A stretch of 64,000 nucleotides of DNA from Natronobacterium haloterrestre. Its GTDB lineage: Archaea; Halobacteriota; Halobacteria; Halobacteriales; Natrialbaceae. Under the pieces are notes generated by a model. The model did no database searches, was not told where the DNA came from, and worked only from the letters and a program-made list of their open reading frames with translations. Shown here piece by piece: positions 1 to 11,317 of this stretch (positions are counted from its first letter, which is position 1; every line of letters starts with the position of its first letter). Made by a program: the position numbers and the translations under genes. Location: contig NZ_FOKW01000002.1 in the NCBI RefSeq assembly GCF_900112205.1, positions 310,001 through 374,000 on the forward strand, in the 5' to 3' direction.

Positions 1-1013
1 GCCTCGTCCCACTCGATCTCCACGCGCTCCCACTCGTCGCCGAAGTCGTCGGTGACGAACAGCCCCCGGTTGGTCACGGCGTAGACGACGCCCGGCCGTC
101 CGGGGGTGTCGAAGACCGCCCGGACGACGCCCTCGCCGGTCGGCAGCCCTCGATCCTCGAGTCGCTCCCACGGCTCCCCGTCGGCCTTCCGGTAGACGTA
201 CGACTCCGCCGACCCGGCCGTGTGAGCCCGGGAGGCGCCGCTCGCGCTCGAGACGAGGACGCGACCCGGGTCGCCGGGGTCGGGAACGACGCTCCAGCAG
301 TAGGTGTGCTCGAGCCCTCGCTGGGGCTGTCTCCAGCGTTCGCCGCCGTCGTCGCTCTCGGCGTAGCCGTCGCCGGCCGCGGCGTAGACCCGTCCCTCGC
401 GGTCGGGGTGGGTCGCGAGCGAGTGGTTGTCCCGGCGCGCTCCCTCGGGCCGTTCGTGCCACGTCTCCCCGCCGTCCTCGGTGTAGACGAACGCGCCGGC
501 CTCGATCCCCGCGTAGAGCCGGTCGGGATCGACCGGGTCCACCTCGAGCCAGCGGACGTGGTGGGTGTGGGGCCGCGGCGGGAAGTACCACTCCTCGGCG
601 GAGGGGAGGTCGACGATCCCCTCGAGGTGGCTCCAGGAGTCGCCGCCGTCCGTACTGCGGTAGACGCGGCTGGGCTCGGTCCCGGCGTAGACGACGTCGG
701 GGTCGTGCGGGCTCACGGTCAGCGACATCACGGTGTCGCTGACGAAGTCGGATCCAGTCTCGAGGCGTTCGAAGGTGTCGCCGCCGTCCGTGCTCCGGTG
801 GAGGCCGCCGAGTTCCGAGGCGCCGCGCGCCTCGCTCCCCTCGAAGGTACCGACGAAGACCCGCTCCGGTGCGTCCGCCGACGCGGCGACACACTCGAGC
901 GTGTGGCCCTCGAGGCGCGTCACGGTCGTCCAGTCGCTCGGAACGGGGTCGTGATCCCCGACGGCACGACAGACGAGCAGGCGGTCCCGAAGTGCTGCGT
1001 ACGCTCTCGCCAT
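1..1013 (-). CDS. BNR/sialidase-type beta-propeller protein (3' end outside window)
   Basis: This minus-strand reading frame begins at the ATG at 1013-1011 (MARAYAALRDRLLVCR) and runs off the left edge, so the C-terminus is missing. The visible 337 residues contain repeated Asp-box/BNR-type units such as STDGGDTFERLE, STDGGDSWSHLE, TEDGGETWHERP and SDDGGERWRQP, spaced about 60-70 residues apart. Each resembles the S-x-D-G-G-x-T-W motif of sialidase/Vps10/YCF48-like propellers. No signal peptide is visible, so a cytosolic location is likely. The family is often annotated as glycosyl hydrolase, but no catalytic residues for that activity can be pointed to. A propeller fold of unknown role is the safest reading. 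Confidence 0.8.
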   Translation of the reverse strand, partial: MARAYAALRDRLLVCRAVGDHDPVPSDWTTVTRLEGHTLECVAASADAPERVFVGTFEGSEARGASELGGLHRSTDGGDTFERLETGSDFVSDTVMSLTVSPHDPDVVYAGTEPSRVYRSTDGGDSWSHLEGIVDLPSAEEWYFPPRPHTHHVRWLEVDPVDPDRLYAGIEAGAFVYTEDGGETWHERPEGARRDNHSLATHPDREGRVYAAAGDGYAESDDGGERWRQPQRGLEHTYCWSVVPDPGDPGRVLVSSASGASRAHTAGSAESYVYRKADGEPWERLEDRGLPTGEGVVRAVFDTPGRPGVVYAVTNRGLFVTDDFGDEWERVEIEWDE

Positions 1014-1193
1014 GGTCGACGTACGTGCCCCTCGTACAAACGAGGTGTGCTGGCGGCGATCACCCCGTAGCTCTCGGCAACCCGCCGACTCGGCGGCCGG
1101 CGTGCAGTGCGTGCCAACCCTGTCACCCCCTGCCGTTCCGGCAGGAGGTAGCTATCTCGTCTCCGAGCGCCTGCTCTCCCCTGGGGACCAGCC

Positions 1194-1367
1194 ATGCCAC
1201 AAGCACACCGACTCGACTGCGAGAAGGAAGCCGCCGACTGTCGATTCATCGTCCAATCGGAGGACGAATCCGAGGCCATCGAACTGGCGAGAAACCACAT
1301 GCGGGAGGTCCACGGGCAGGAGTTCACCGACGACGACCTGCGACACGAACACATGGAGACCGTCTGA
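1194..1367 (+). CDS. DUF1059 small protein
   Basis: This is a 57-residue ORF starting MPQAHRLDCEKEAADCRF and ending at TGA. The pattern of Cys9 and Cys16, a following F-x-V-x-S/x-E-D-E segment, an ARNHMREVHG helix with two histidines, and an acidic end matches the DUF1059 family of small, possibly metal-binding proteins of unknown function. It is shorter than most automatic gene-calling thresholds. It sits between the divergent BNR gene and the regulator at 1460. Codon use (GC-ending third positions) is like that of real genes here. Confidence 0.75.
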   Translation: MPQAHRLDCEKEAADCRFIVQSEDESEAIELARNHMREVHGQEFTDDDLRHEHMETV

Positions 1368-1428
1368 TCGGCGGGAACCGACCCCAATTCGTTCTTCGCG
1401 ACGGGACCGTCCGGCTCGAGCGACTGAA

Positions 1429-1439
1429 TAGTTATATCC
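1429..1439 (+). promoter_or_regulatory. TATA box of the HTH gene at 1460
   Basis: The AT-rich word TAGTTATAT in GC-rich surroundings is centred about 26 nt before the ATG at 1460. That spacing puts the transcription start on or next to the start codon, as in haloarchaeal leaderless mRNAs. It supports choosing 1460 over any upstream in-frame codon. Confidence 0.6.
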
Positions 1440-1459
1440 GCGCTGGGAGTAGTCCTTCT

Positions 1460-2281
1460 ATGTGCCCTGCTATCAAGAGCCGTGTCTCTACAGGGTCGGC
1501 TATCGACGACATCGCGTACCTCGTCCGTTCGGAGCATCGAGTCCCGATTCTCGTCGCACTAGCGGCCCGGCCGCGGAGTCGGGCGGACCTGCGCGAACTG
1601 ACCGGCGCCTCGTCGTCGACGGTCCGGCGCACGCTCCGCGCGTTCGAGGATCGCGCCTGGATTCGTAGAACCGGGAACCGCTACGAGGCGACGCAACTGG
1701 GGACGCTCGTCGCGACTACGATGGAGGAACTGATCGACCGCCTCGAGACGGAACGGGCGCTCCGCGACGTCTGGCATCTGCTCCCGGACGAGGAACGGGG
1801 GTTCACGATCGAGATGTGTGCCGACGCGACGGTAACCGTCGCCGAGCCGACCGATCCCTACGCGCCGGTGAACCGGTTCGAGTCGCTGCTCCAGGAGACG
1901 TCGGAGTTTCGGTTCGTCGGCTCCGATCTCGCCCTGTTCGAGCCGTGCAAGGACGTCTTTCGCCGCCGGATCGTCGGCGGGATGGAGACGGAGGTGGTCG
2001 ATCCGCCGGACGTGGCCAGGTACATCCTCGAGACATACCCCGACTACTGTTCGGCGCTGTTCGAGAGCGGCAATCTCACGCTGCTGGTCCACGACGAGTT
2101 GCCGCCCTATGGGATCGGGATCTTCGACGAACGGATCGCCGTCGGCTGTTACGAGCGGACCAGCGGCACGGTTCGGGTGCTGCTCGATACCGACGATCCG
2201 GCGGCCCGCGAGTGGGCTGAGTCTGTCTACGGGGCCGCCAGGCGCGAGGCGCGGCCGCTGATGGCCGAACCGGCGAAGTAA
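1460..2281 (+). CDS. winged-helix transcriptional regulator (haloarchaeal ArsR/MarR-like)
   Basis: The protein has 273 residues. An N-terminal winged-helix domain spans about residues 15-85 (AYLVRSEHRVPILVALAARP, then a recognition helix around SSSTVRRTLRAFEDRAWIRR and a wing RTGNRYEATQLG). A C-terminal domain of roughly 180 residues may bind a ligand (LPDEERGFTIEM; DVARYILETYPDYCSALFESG). This layout is typical of the large haloarchaeal family with an N-terminal HTH and a C-terminal methanogenesis-regulatory-like domain. The start is fixed by the TATA box at 1432-1437. Its effector and targets are unknown; it stands alone. Confidence 0.8.
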   Translation: MCPAIKSRVSTGSAIDDIAYLVRSEHRVPILVALAARPRSRADLRELTGASSSTVRRTLRAFEDRAWIRRTGNRYEATQLGTLVATTMEELIDRLETERALRDVWHLLPDEERGFTIEMCADATVTVAEPTDPYAPVNRFESLLQETSEFRFVGSDLALFEPCKDVFRRRIVGGMETEVVDPPDVARYILETYPDYCSALFESGNLTLLVHDELPPYGIGIFDERIAVGCYERTSGTVRVLLDTDDPAAREWAESVYGAARREARPLMAEPAK

Positions 2282-2318
2282 GCCGTCTCGGCCCGCCGAC
2301 TGGGAGGGTTCCGTCCGC

Positions 2319-2729
2319 TCATTCCACGAGGAACGCTTCTCCGTCCAACCCGACGCCACCCAGCAGACACTCGAGCGCGGCCAGCGCGAGCAACAGCGCG
2401 GTAAACAGCGCGAGCGCCGCCTGAGCCAGCCCGAAGATGTCGGAGGCGGTGAACAGTCGTCCGAACCCGAGCGTGCTCGAGCCGATCGAGAGCATCGCTA
2501 GCCCGACGGCCGCGACGCGCGGCCAGCCGACCGCCACGACGCCCAGCGGAAGCCGCTCGAGGCGACCGGCCGCGAGCAGCGCCGCCCCGCTGACGACGAG
2601 CCACGCGAACGGGAGCACCTCCGTCGGGGCCGTCGGCGTGCCGACCGCGAGAACCAGCAGCCCCGCTATCGCTATCGACACCGCGCCGCCGCCGGCGAGT
2701 CGGCGACGGACGTCCTCCTTGCGAGTCAC
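2319..2729 (-). CDS. small integral membrane protein, unknown function
   Basis: This 136-residue protein probably uses a GTG start (VTRKEDVRRRLAGGG). The frame stays open upstream to an ATG at 2957, but that stretch is basic, low-complexity and overlaps the mobile-element relic. Four hydrophobic segments are visible (AVSIAIAGLLVLAVG; LPFAWLVVSGAALLAAG; VGWPRVAAVGLAMLSIG; AQAALALFTALLLALAALE). No domain was recognised. It converges with the regulator at 1460-2281. Confidence 0.6.
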   Translation of the reverse strand: MTRKEDVRRRLAGGGAVSIAIAGLLVLAVGTPTAPTEVLPFAWLVVSGAALLAAGRLERLPLGVVAVGWPRVAAVGLAMLSIGSSTLGFGRLFTASDIFGLAQAALALFTALLLALAALECLLGGVGLDGEAFLVE

Positions 2730-2780
2730 GGTGGCTCCGTTTCGCGGCCCGGTGGGTAACGGTTGGGGTTTCCGCAGCAA

Positions 2781-3155
2781 GTGACCTCCTCCTCGCCGTG
2801 AACGGCGAGGCTTCCCACGGCACCGTACCGCTGGGTTGGGATATTTGCTGGTTTGCGACTCGTCGGTATGACGGGCCGATGGCGGGGCCACACCGCCGTT
2901 ACTCCTATCCCGGGAGGGACTCGGAGTTATCTTGACAGAGACACCACAGCGGTTCAAGAGTGTGTCTCAAACGTTCTGGGTCTCGGAGTCCCGATATTGT
3001 CCGATTAGGTGGGCGGTCATGCCGCCTCGGTGTACGTCATACTACGAGCCGATTCGACTTAAATATCCGTATATCTGCTGAACGTGGTTTGTGTCGACGT
3101 TGTCGGATTCACACCCGTCGTAAACGACGGGATTCTCTCCTTGGAAGAAGATAGT
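2781..3155. mobile_element. IS200/IS605-derived non-autonomous relic (PATE/MITE-like)
   Basis: This 520-bp gene-free gap holds two perfect hairpins about 300 bp apart. The first is a 9-bp stem at 2791-2799/2802-2810 whose GTGAAC apex and adjoining GACCTCCTCCTC border match the right-end hairpin of the intact IS200/IS605 element at 15948-15973. The second is an 8-bp stem at 3114-3121/3124-3131 followed by GATTCTCTCCTT, a pattern I associate with other haloarchaeal IS1341-type ends. Between them there is no convincing transposase frame. This fits the palindrome-associated (PATE) elements reported in haloarchaea. Exact ends are uncertain. Confidence 0.5.
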
Positions 3156-3249
3156 CGATCGGAGTCGGGGTAGCGTACGGACTGCTCTCCGTCAGTTCCG
3201 GCGCAACCCGTTCTGCGGCCGCGCCGGGAAATCGGTACAGTAATCCGTC

Positions 3250-6276
<3,027 letters not shown>

Positions 6277-6517
6277 GTTTCGGCGACGAAGAGGGGTCGC
6301 TCGATCGTCCGACGCGGTGCTCGATTCATCGTGTGCAGTCAGTGGTCGGAGGGACTTAACGGGTCTGAAAGCCCAACACCGTGATATGTGCTAGCAATTT
6401 AGCAGCGGGTGGCCGACCGCTCGAGGGATCGACCGGCGACCTGCCGAGGAACACGGGTCGCCGGCCGATCCAGCGAGCGGACCAAAGTGTCTTCGGACGG
6501 TAGCACCAACGGGGCGT

Positions 6518-7147
6518 ATGGACGACGACGGGGACGCAGCTCCCGATCACGATCCCGATGCGGACGCGGATGCTGACGTCGACGCCGATGCCTCGGCCGC
6601 TACGAGCGACGGGACGGATTCGAACCCCTCGCTTTCGGTCGACGAACTCGTCGACTACTGTCACACTCAGGCCGGCCTCCTCTCCGGACGGGTCGATACG
6701 ATGGCCACCGAAGCCGACGCCCTGCTCGACGAGATCGACCAGCGGACTGCAGAGATCCGTTCCCGGCTCGAGGACCTGCCGGACGACGTCGAGGCGACCG
6801 AGCGCCCGCCGTCGACGACCGCGCCAGCCAGCGGCGAGAGCGACGTCGACCTCGAGGCCATCGAGGCACTCCAGGACGAACTCGAGGAGAAACAGCTGCT
6901 CGCCGAAGCCAAGCATACGCGGATGCAGGCGTTCCAGGAACTGGCGGCCGACTACACCGAACTCGCGGCGGACCTGGCGACCGACGTCGAGTCGGGCACG
7001 GACGCGATCCGGCGCGTCGTCGAGTTCGAGGCCGACAACGACGCGCCCGCGTACTTCGAGGAGCAGGACCGGACGACGCTGCTCGAGATGGCGGCCGAGG
7101 CGGACGATACGGACGGCGACGCCTCGACCGACGACGGAACCGAGTAA
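6518..7147 (+). CDS. acidic coiled-coil protein, unknown function
   Basis: This 209-residue protein has a very acidic, low-complexity N-terminus (about residues 1-38, DPDADADADVDADAS). Two predicted helical coiled-coil segments follow, around 40-85 (VDELVDYCHTQAGLLSG, EADALLDEIDQRTAEIRSRL) and 105-160 (LEAIEALQDELEEKQLLAE onward). An acidic tail closes it. No enzymatic motif or membrane segment is seen. It resembles other haloarchaeal conserved hypotheticals of unknown role. It is divergent from uvrA with a 240-bp gap and ends 7 nt before the aminotransferase remnant. Confidence 0.7.
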   Translation: MDDDGDAAPDHDPDADADADVDADASAATSDGTDSNPSLSVDELVDYCHTQAGLLSGRVDTMATEADALLDEIDQRTAEIRSRLEDLPDDVEATERPPSTTAPASGESDVDLEAIEALQDELEEKQLLAEAKHTRMQAFQELAADYTELAADLATDVESGTDAIRRVVEFEADNDAPAYFEEQDRTTLLEMAAEADDTDGDASTDDGTE

Positions 7148-7153
7148 CCGCCG

Positions 7154-7460
7154 CTACCACGCCGGCGACAGCGCCTCGAGGACCCGGTCGACCTCCTCGC
7201 GGGTGTTGAACGCGTGCAGCGAGACCCGGATCGCCTCGGGGGTCGGGAGCGACCGGACGACCACGTCCGACTCGGCGACCCGATCGACGATCCGCTCGGG
7301 TTCGTCGACCGCGACGGTGACCAGTCCCGACTCGAACTCACGCGGACTCGCCAGGTTCTCGGCCGGCGCTCGGAACTCGTGGTCCTCGAGCGCCTCCCGT
7401 GCGGCGTTGACGACAGGACGGGGACTCGGTCCGCCCGCACCCCAGTTGCAGTAGGTTGTC
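7154..7460 (-). pseudogene. class V aminotransferase remnant with internal deletion
   Basis: Reading the minus strand gives TTYCNWGAGGPSPRPVV and then NAAREALEDHEFRAPA. That is the start of a haloarchaeal class V aminotransferase/cysteine desulfurase-like protein. It continues directly with SPREFESGLVTVAVD and VVVRSLPTPEAIRVSLHAF, which is the C-terminal domain of the same family, and stops at TAG. Roughly 250-300 residues that should lie between, including the PLP-binding lysine, are absent. The first codons are also lost at the junction with the recombinase. It cannot be catalytic. Confidence 0.75.
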
Positions 7461-8353
7461 GACTCGAAACGCTATCGGCTCGGCACCTACGTCCGGCTGT
7501 ACGACGACGTCCACGCGACCGGCACGATCGTCGACCGCGTGATGGCCGAGGCCAACCAGTACGACGTACTCCGGCGGGTCGAAGCCGTCTGTGACGAACT
7601 CGAGCACGACCTCGAGAGCTACCAGTCGATGCTGCGGTACCTCAGCGACGTCCGCCAGTTCTACGACCATCTCGTCACCCGCCACGGCGCGGCGTTCAAC
7701 CCGGCCGAGAACGTCGACCATGCGGAAATCTGGGACCCGACGAACCGGACAACCCGATACTCACCAGCGAGCAAGTCAGCGAGCTGTACGCGCCCGCCGA
7801 GACGCCAGCCGAACGCGTACTCGTCCTCGCGGTGTGTGCATGGGACCTGCGGCGCAACGAGGTCGCGTCGTTGCACGACTCACCGTTCGAACGCGACGGC
7901 GACGATCCACATATCACGTTCGACGAGCGCAAGAACGGGCCGGGCACGGTCGCGCTGATTTATGGGGGAGAGGCGTTGTCGGAGCGGATCGATCAACTCG
8001 AGCGTCGCGAGGAGTGGTCGGGGTATCTGTTCCCCTCGCGGCAGTCCGCAACCGGCCATATCACGGGTGGCACCGTCCAGGCGCGGTTCAAACGACTGGC
8101 CGAACAGGTAAACGTCCGGGTATACGGGGAGGAACCGACCTCGAAGATGGGCCGGCGGTTCTGGTACACGATGTACAACCAGGCGATGAACGACCTGCTC
8201 AAGAATCTCGACGTGATCGCTGCTGAACGGGGGAGTAGCGATCCGTCTGTGGTCCTGAAAAACTACCTCTCGGAGTACGAACGCCGAGAGTATCGACGCG
8301 AGTTCATGCGGAAACGGCTTGTAGAGGTGTTCGCATGGACTGATCGAATTTAA
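7455..8353 (+). pseudogene. tyrosine recombinase/integrase relic (5'-truncated, frameshifted)
   Basis: One frame from 7455 encodes YQSMLRYLSDVRQFYDHL and related residues of a SAM-like core-binding region, up to EIWDP near 7740. The +1 neighbouring frame then continues with PDNPILTSEQVSELYAPA, AVCAWDLRRNEVASLHDS (the R-box region), ERKNGPGTVALIYG, SKMGRRFWYTMYNQAM and KNYLSEYERREYRREF, ending at TAA. Restoring a single C in the CCC run near 7739-7741 would join the two frames, so a 1-nt deletion is inferred. No plausible start codon survives at the 5' end. It overlaps the convergent lipoprotein gene by 4 nt. Confidence 0.7.
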
Positions 8354-8766
8354 CACTCAGAATAGGTATGCGAATCAGAAAACATTGTACTCTCTGGTTC
8401 AATCCGAAATATCGGACTGATACAGGGTTCTTCTTCTGAAATATGCTCGGAAATATTCATTTCCCGTGTAGTGGTTAACTCTTCAATAGTAACCTCCACA
8501 GTGTACGTTCCTGGTTCGTGAGGCGGAATCTCTACGCCTTCTCTAATATTTGGAGGAATGTGTGTCTCTTCATTATATACTGTTTCATCGTTGTGGATCC
8601 GTACAGTTGCAGTGTACTCCTCGTTAGTATTATTATCAATATCGACCTGATCCACTATACCAAGGGTGTCTTGGTTTGAAAATTCAGTACAACCAGCAAG
8701 TCCTCCTATCAAAACTACTGCAACGGATATCACCTGACGCCTGAAGGGCATATATGGATTACTCAT
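8350..8766 (-). CDS. small AT-rich lipoprotein, unknown function
   Basis: The protein has 138 residues. The N-terminus MSNPYMPFRRQVISVAVV has two arginines followed by a hydrophobic stretch, ending in the lipobox LAGC at about residue 26. This fits a haloarchaeal lipoprotein, perhaps Tat-exported. The rest is a beta-rich domain (EEYTATVRIHNDETVYNEE; PPHEPGTYTVEVTIEE) resembling Ig-like or CARDB-type folds, though no family was recognised. The gene is far more AT-rich than the chromosome around it, like its upstream neighbour. Both appear to be island cargo. Confidence 0.65.
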   Translation of the reverse strand: MSNPYMPFRRQVISVAVVLIGGLAGCTEFSNQDTLGIVDQVDIDNNTNEEYTATVRIHNDETVYNEETHIPPNIREGVEIPPHEPGTYTVEVTIEELTTTREMNISEHISEEEPCISPIFRIEPESTMFSDSHTYSEC

Positions 8767-8833
8767 CTAAATCTATGTGTTACTCCACATCAATTTATTA
8801 AATTCCTGGAGTGAAATACCCTTGGATACTCAA

Positions 8834-10732
8834 TTAGTTACCAGACAACAGTTCATGAGCATCCTGGGCAAGTTCCATAAGGGCTTGGGCAGTTCGGTAG
8901 TGCACGTATGACCTCTTACGATAGTGATCTGTCCCGTAAATATCAAAATCACGAAGGCATTGGTTCCCTTCGCCCAATTCCATCTTCGCAACATTCAGAA
9001 TTGGTAGAGCAATCAGTGACTCTGCACTACTTGCCATTTGATTGAATTCATCCGTAGTGAGTTCCTGCTCTACAGTTAGTGTATCTCGATCTTTTGCGTT
9101 CAGATCGTCTGAAGCCACTAGCGACGAGGCGTCAATATAGGTCCGTGCATAAAGCAAGTCCAGCAATGCTAAACCGATGTATTCCTGCTCGTATCTCTCC
9201 CTTGCTCGCTCGAAATATACTTCAGCGTTTTCAAGCACATAGCTGGCGTGATCACCGTCATGAGAGACACCACTCAGCCTCGTCGAGATGGCCTTAGAGA
9301 AGCGTTCATACTGATCTCGAATGTTGGACTCATAGTCAGATCCATTGTGGTCAGCAGAGTCAACCGCTTCCTGGAAGATTTTCGCGTCATGCAGGTTGCC
9401 ACGGGCGAATTCAAGTCCCGATTCAGCATACATCGCTCGTGTTTCGTTATCCAAATTATTATTTTCTAATATTTTTGGGACTTGGTTGGACCACGTCTGG
9501 GAAGAAATTAAACTCCGCTCAATCTCTGAAGCTTTTGCAAGCGCTTCAGGAAGCGATTCTCCAGTATAAGCGAGTCGGGATTGATGTGAATCAATCTTAT
9601 CTTTTAGCGATTCTGTATGTTGGGGGAGTCGTTCTCTGTCTAGTTCATCGGCGCGAGCTCTCTGCTGTGCGATACTTCCTGCAGCAAGCGCTGCAGCCGA
9701 ACGATATGCAACTAGGCGCCTAAATGGATCATCTAACTTTTCAGCAATATCAACATTTGCTTTGGCTTGCTCACCAAACTCACTCGATTCAACTGTAGAT
9801 ATTTCTGCTGCTTGAGATTGGGCATGTTCGATGTGAGAATCTGTAATATCGATTGCAAGATCTAGTGCATCAACTTCACAGCATTGGCTCTCTTCAGGTG
9901 TAATTCCTCCCGGTGGTTCATCAAACTCACAATCGCTGGAATCTGAGCGGTAGTAACAAAAAGCAGATATCATTCGGAGTTGGTGTTCTGACTCATTTTC
10001 GAACGTCGTTTGACCGCTTGATAAGTAGTAGTACCCGCGTTCGACTTCTCTATTAGCACCCACATGGTGCCATCCTGACTCTGGAGTACCCATTACATCC
10101 CATTTCCAGTCAACAGATTGCGTCGTACTAGATTCGTCATCAATTGCTGGTGTCGGATCGTCAAATGAGATATCGACTGTTGTTCGGTCAATCTTAGTCT
10201 TTTTGTCGTCCTCATCCTCAACCCCCATAAGACCTGTTGGGGATGGAATTGGGAATGGAGCACTATCGGTAGCAATAGCCCAGACTGCATCAAATGCCCA
10301 TTCTGCATATTCGGAGGGGAAGTCGTCGTCATCTTCATCACCTTTGTACAGATGCACTGTTTCAAGAACGAGCTCTGACGGCGCACTACCCGTTTGCTCA
10401 ATGGTTACTCGACTATTGTCACACCCTGAAAACCAGACATCACCCGTCCACGTATTGCTATCACTACTATCATCAGATGCATTAACCCATGACCCAGCTT
10501 GCCAGGTTGAGGGTGACGTAGCAGGATTCTCTAAGTCTCTCTGCTCTACATAGTCAATGGCACCACTATTTGTTATTGTTTTCTCATCGAATTCATCACT
10601 GTGGTGATCGACACTGTAGTCCATTTCGTTTCGCTCATCACTAGCAGTAACTGGAGTACTCGCAAATGGAGTGAGTAATCCTGCAGCTGCAAGCAGCTTC
10701 ATCGTCCTCCGTCGGGAAAGGTTAGTTCCCAC
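8834..10732 (-). CDS. large Tat-secreted protein of AT-rich island, unknown function
   Basis: This 632-residue protein begins MGTNLSRRRTMKLLAAAG, a twin-arginine signal peptide with cleavage expected near ASTPVTASD. Residues about 60-290 look beta-rich and include cysteines (SGCDNSRV; SAFCYYRSDSSDCEFDEPP; ESQCCEVDAL). From about 300 to the end the sequence is helical and repetitive in character, with predicted tetratricopeptide-like or bundle helices. A TATA box about 28 nt before the ATG supports this start. Base composition is strongly AT-rich with an untypical codon choice, pointing to horizontal acquisition. No domain was recognised. Confidence 0.7.
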   Translation of the reverse strand: MGTNLSRRRTMKLLAAAGLLTPFASTPVTASDERNEMDYSVDHHSDEFDEKTITNSGAIDYVEQRDLENPATSPSTWQAGSWVNASDDSSDSNTWTGDVWFSGCDNSRVTIEQTGSAPSELVLETVHLYKGDEDDDDFPSEYAEWAFDAVWAIATDSAPFPIPSPTGLMGVEDEDDKKTKIDRTTVDISFDDPTPAIDDESSTTQSVDWKWDVMGTPESGWHHVGANREVERGYYYLSSGQTTFENESEHQLRMISAFCYYRSDSSDCEFDEPPGGITPEESQCCEVDALDLAIDITDSHIEHAQSQAAEISTVESSEFGEQAKANVDIAEKLDDPFRRLVAYRSAAALAAGSIAQQRARADELDRERLPQHTESLKDKIDSHQSRLAYTGESLPEALAKASEIERSLISSQTWSNQVPKILENNNLDNETRAMYAESGLEFARGNLHDAKIFQEAVDSADHNGSDYESNIRDQYERFSKAISTRLSGVSHDGDHASYVLENAEVYFERARERYEQEYIGLALLDLLYARTYIDASSLVASDDLNAKDRDTLTVEQELTTDEFNQMASSAESLIALPILNVAKMELGEGNQCLRDFDIYGTDHYRKRSYVHYRTAQALMELAQDAHELLSGN

Positions 10733-10754
10733 AGTCCGAATGTCACACCGATAA

Positions 10755-10766
10755 AAATATATTTTT
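10755..10766 (-). promoter_or_regulatory. TATA box of the Tat-secreted island gene
   Basis: The stretch AAAATATATTTTT lies centred about 28 nt upstream of the minus-strand ATG at 10732, giving a leaderless transcript. It lies in an AT-rich intergenic stretch (10733-10806) that otherwise shows nothing recognisable. Confidence 0.55.
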
Positions 10767-10806
10767 CTTATAATTTCTAGTAGTTTCTAATGACTATTAT
10801 TATTGG

Positions 10807-11049
10807 TTATGTGTTATAGATGCTGTGGATTAGGAATGTAACCTTTAGCACGGGTAGGGGGACGGACTCGAGGCGGTCCCAACCGGTCCCGCGCAAGTCG
10901 GCGAGCGAGTCGTACTCGCGGGCGATCGCCTTCGAGATCGCCGGCCCGACGCCGGAGACATCCTCGATGACGGCCCGAATCCGGTCGTTGCGGTCGTCCA
11001 GGTGGAACTCGAGCGCGGGGATCGTCTCACGGATCTCGATCGGATCCAT
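10807..11049 (-). pseudogene. helix-hairpin-helix protein truncated at island border
   Basis: The ATG at 11049 starts MDPIEIRETIPALEFHLDDR, leading to a first helix-hairpin-helix, EDVSGVGPAISKAIAREY, as in non-specific DNA-binding HhH proteins. Where a second HhH (…LESVPGVG…) would be expected, the text reads ESVP and then changes to LPVLKVTFLIHSIYNT. That segment is encoded by AT-rich island sequence and stops at 10807. The 80-residue product therefore looks like the 5' part of a longer gene with an accidental tail. It could still be translated. Confidence 0.55.
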
Positions 11050-11161
11050 ACCACGGGGTACGCTCGAGATCGTAGTGTTCGTTGGGGTCGCCGGGACGAC
11101 GCAACTGCGCCCCCGAGCTATATGCCCTCCCGGACCGACGGTACGTCCGAGGAGAACGCCC

Positions 11162-11311
11162 ATGACAAACACGCTCGAGATCGACGACGACCTCATGGAC
11201 CGCATCGAAAGCCACCGCGACGAGGGTCAGTCCCCGGAGGAGTTCGTCGCCGAACTGGTCGCGATGTACGAGACCGAGGGAACGTTCCTCCAGGAGGGCT
11301 ACTCCGAGTAG
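11162..11311 (+). CDS. ribbon-helix-helix-like mini-protein
   Basis: This 49-residue protein reads MTNTLEIDDDLMDRIESHRD, then a helix around SPEEFVAELVAMYETEG. A short beta strand followed by two helices is the layout of ribbon-helix-helix DNA-binding or antitoxin-like proteins, common in haloarchaea. It ends 6 nt before the TpiA-like gene, suggesting co-transcription. No toxin partner is adjacent, so a role as antitoxin is unsupported. Confidence 0.6.
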   Translation: MTNTLEIDDDLMDRIESHRDEGQSPEEFVAELVAMYETEGTFLQEGYSE

Positions 11312-11317
11312 CGCCGT

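Larger units (their letters stand above)
7150..10850. mobile_element. decayed genomic island with recombinase relic and AT-rich cargo
   Basis: Evidence for an island is compositional and structural. At the left an aminotransferase gene lacks both its N-terminus and its middle. It abuts a 5'-truncated, frameshifted tyrosine recombinase. From about 8353 to 10850 the DNA becomes markedly AT-rich and carries two secreted or lipoprotein genes. At the right a GC-rich helix-hairpin-helix gene loses its ending exactly where the composition changes. No tRNA or clear att repeat was found at either edge, so the boundaries are approximate. Confidence 0.55.

Noticed and set aside
222-1070. Plus-strand ORF opposite the BNR-repeat gene
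   Set aside because: The minus strand holds clear repeated Asp-box motifs in frame; the plus-strand frame is Val/Gly/Arg-rich shadow.
2960-3154. A 64-codon ORF (plus strand) ending TRRKRRDSLLGRR
   Set aside because: Its end is encoded by the hairpin of the IS-derived relic; it reads through non-coding element sequence rather than being a gene.
6610-6630. TTCGAACCCC resembling a tRNA T-arm
   Set aside because: It lies in frame inside the coiled-coil protein gene and has no acceptor, D or anticodon stems around it.
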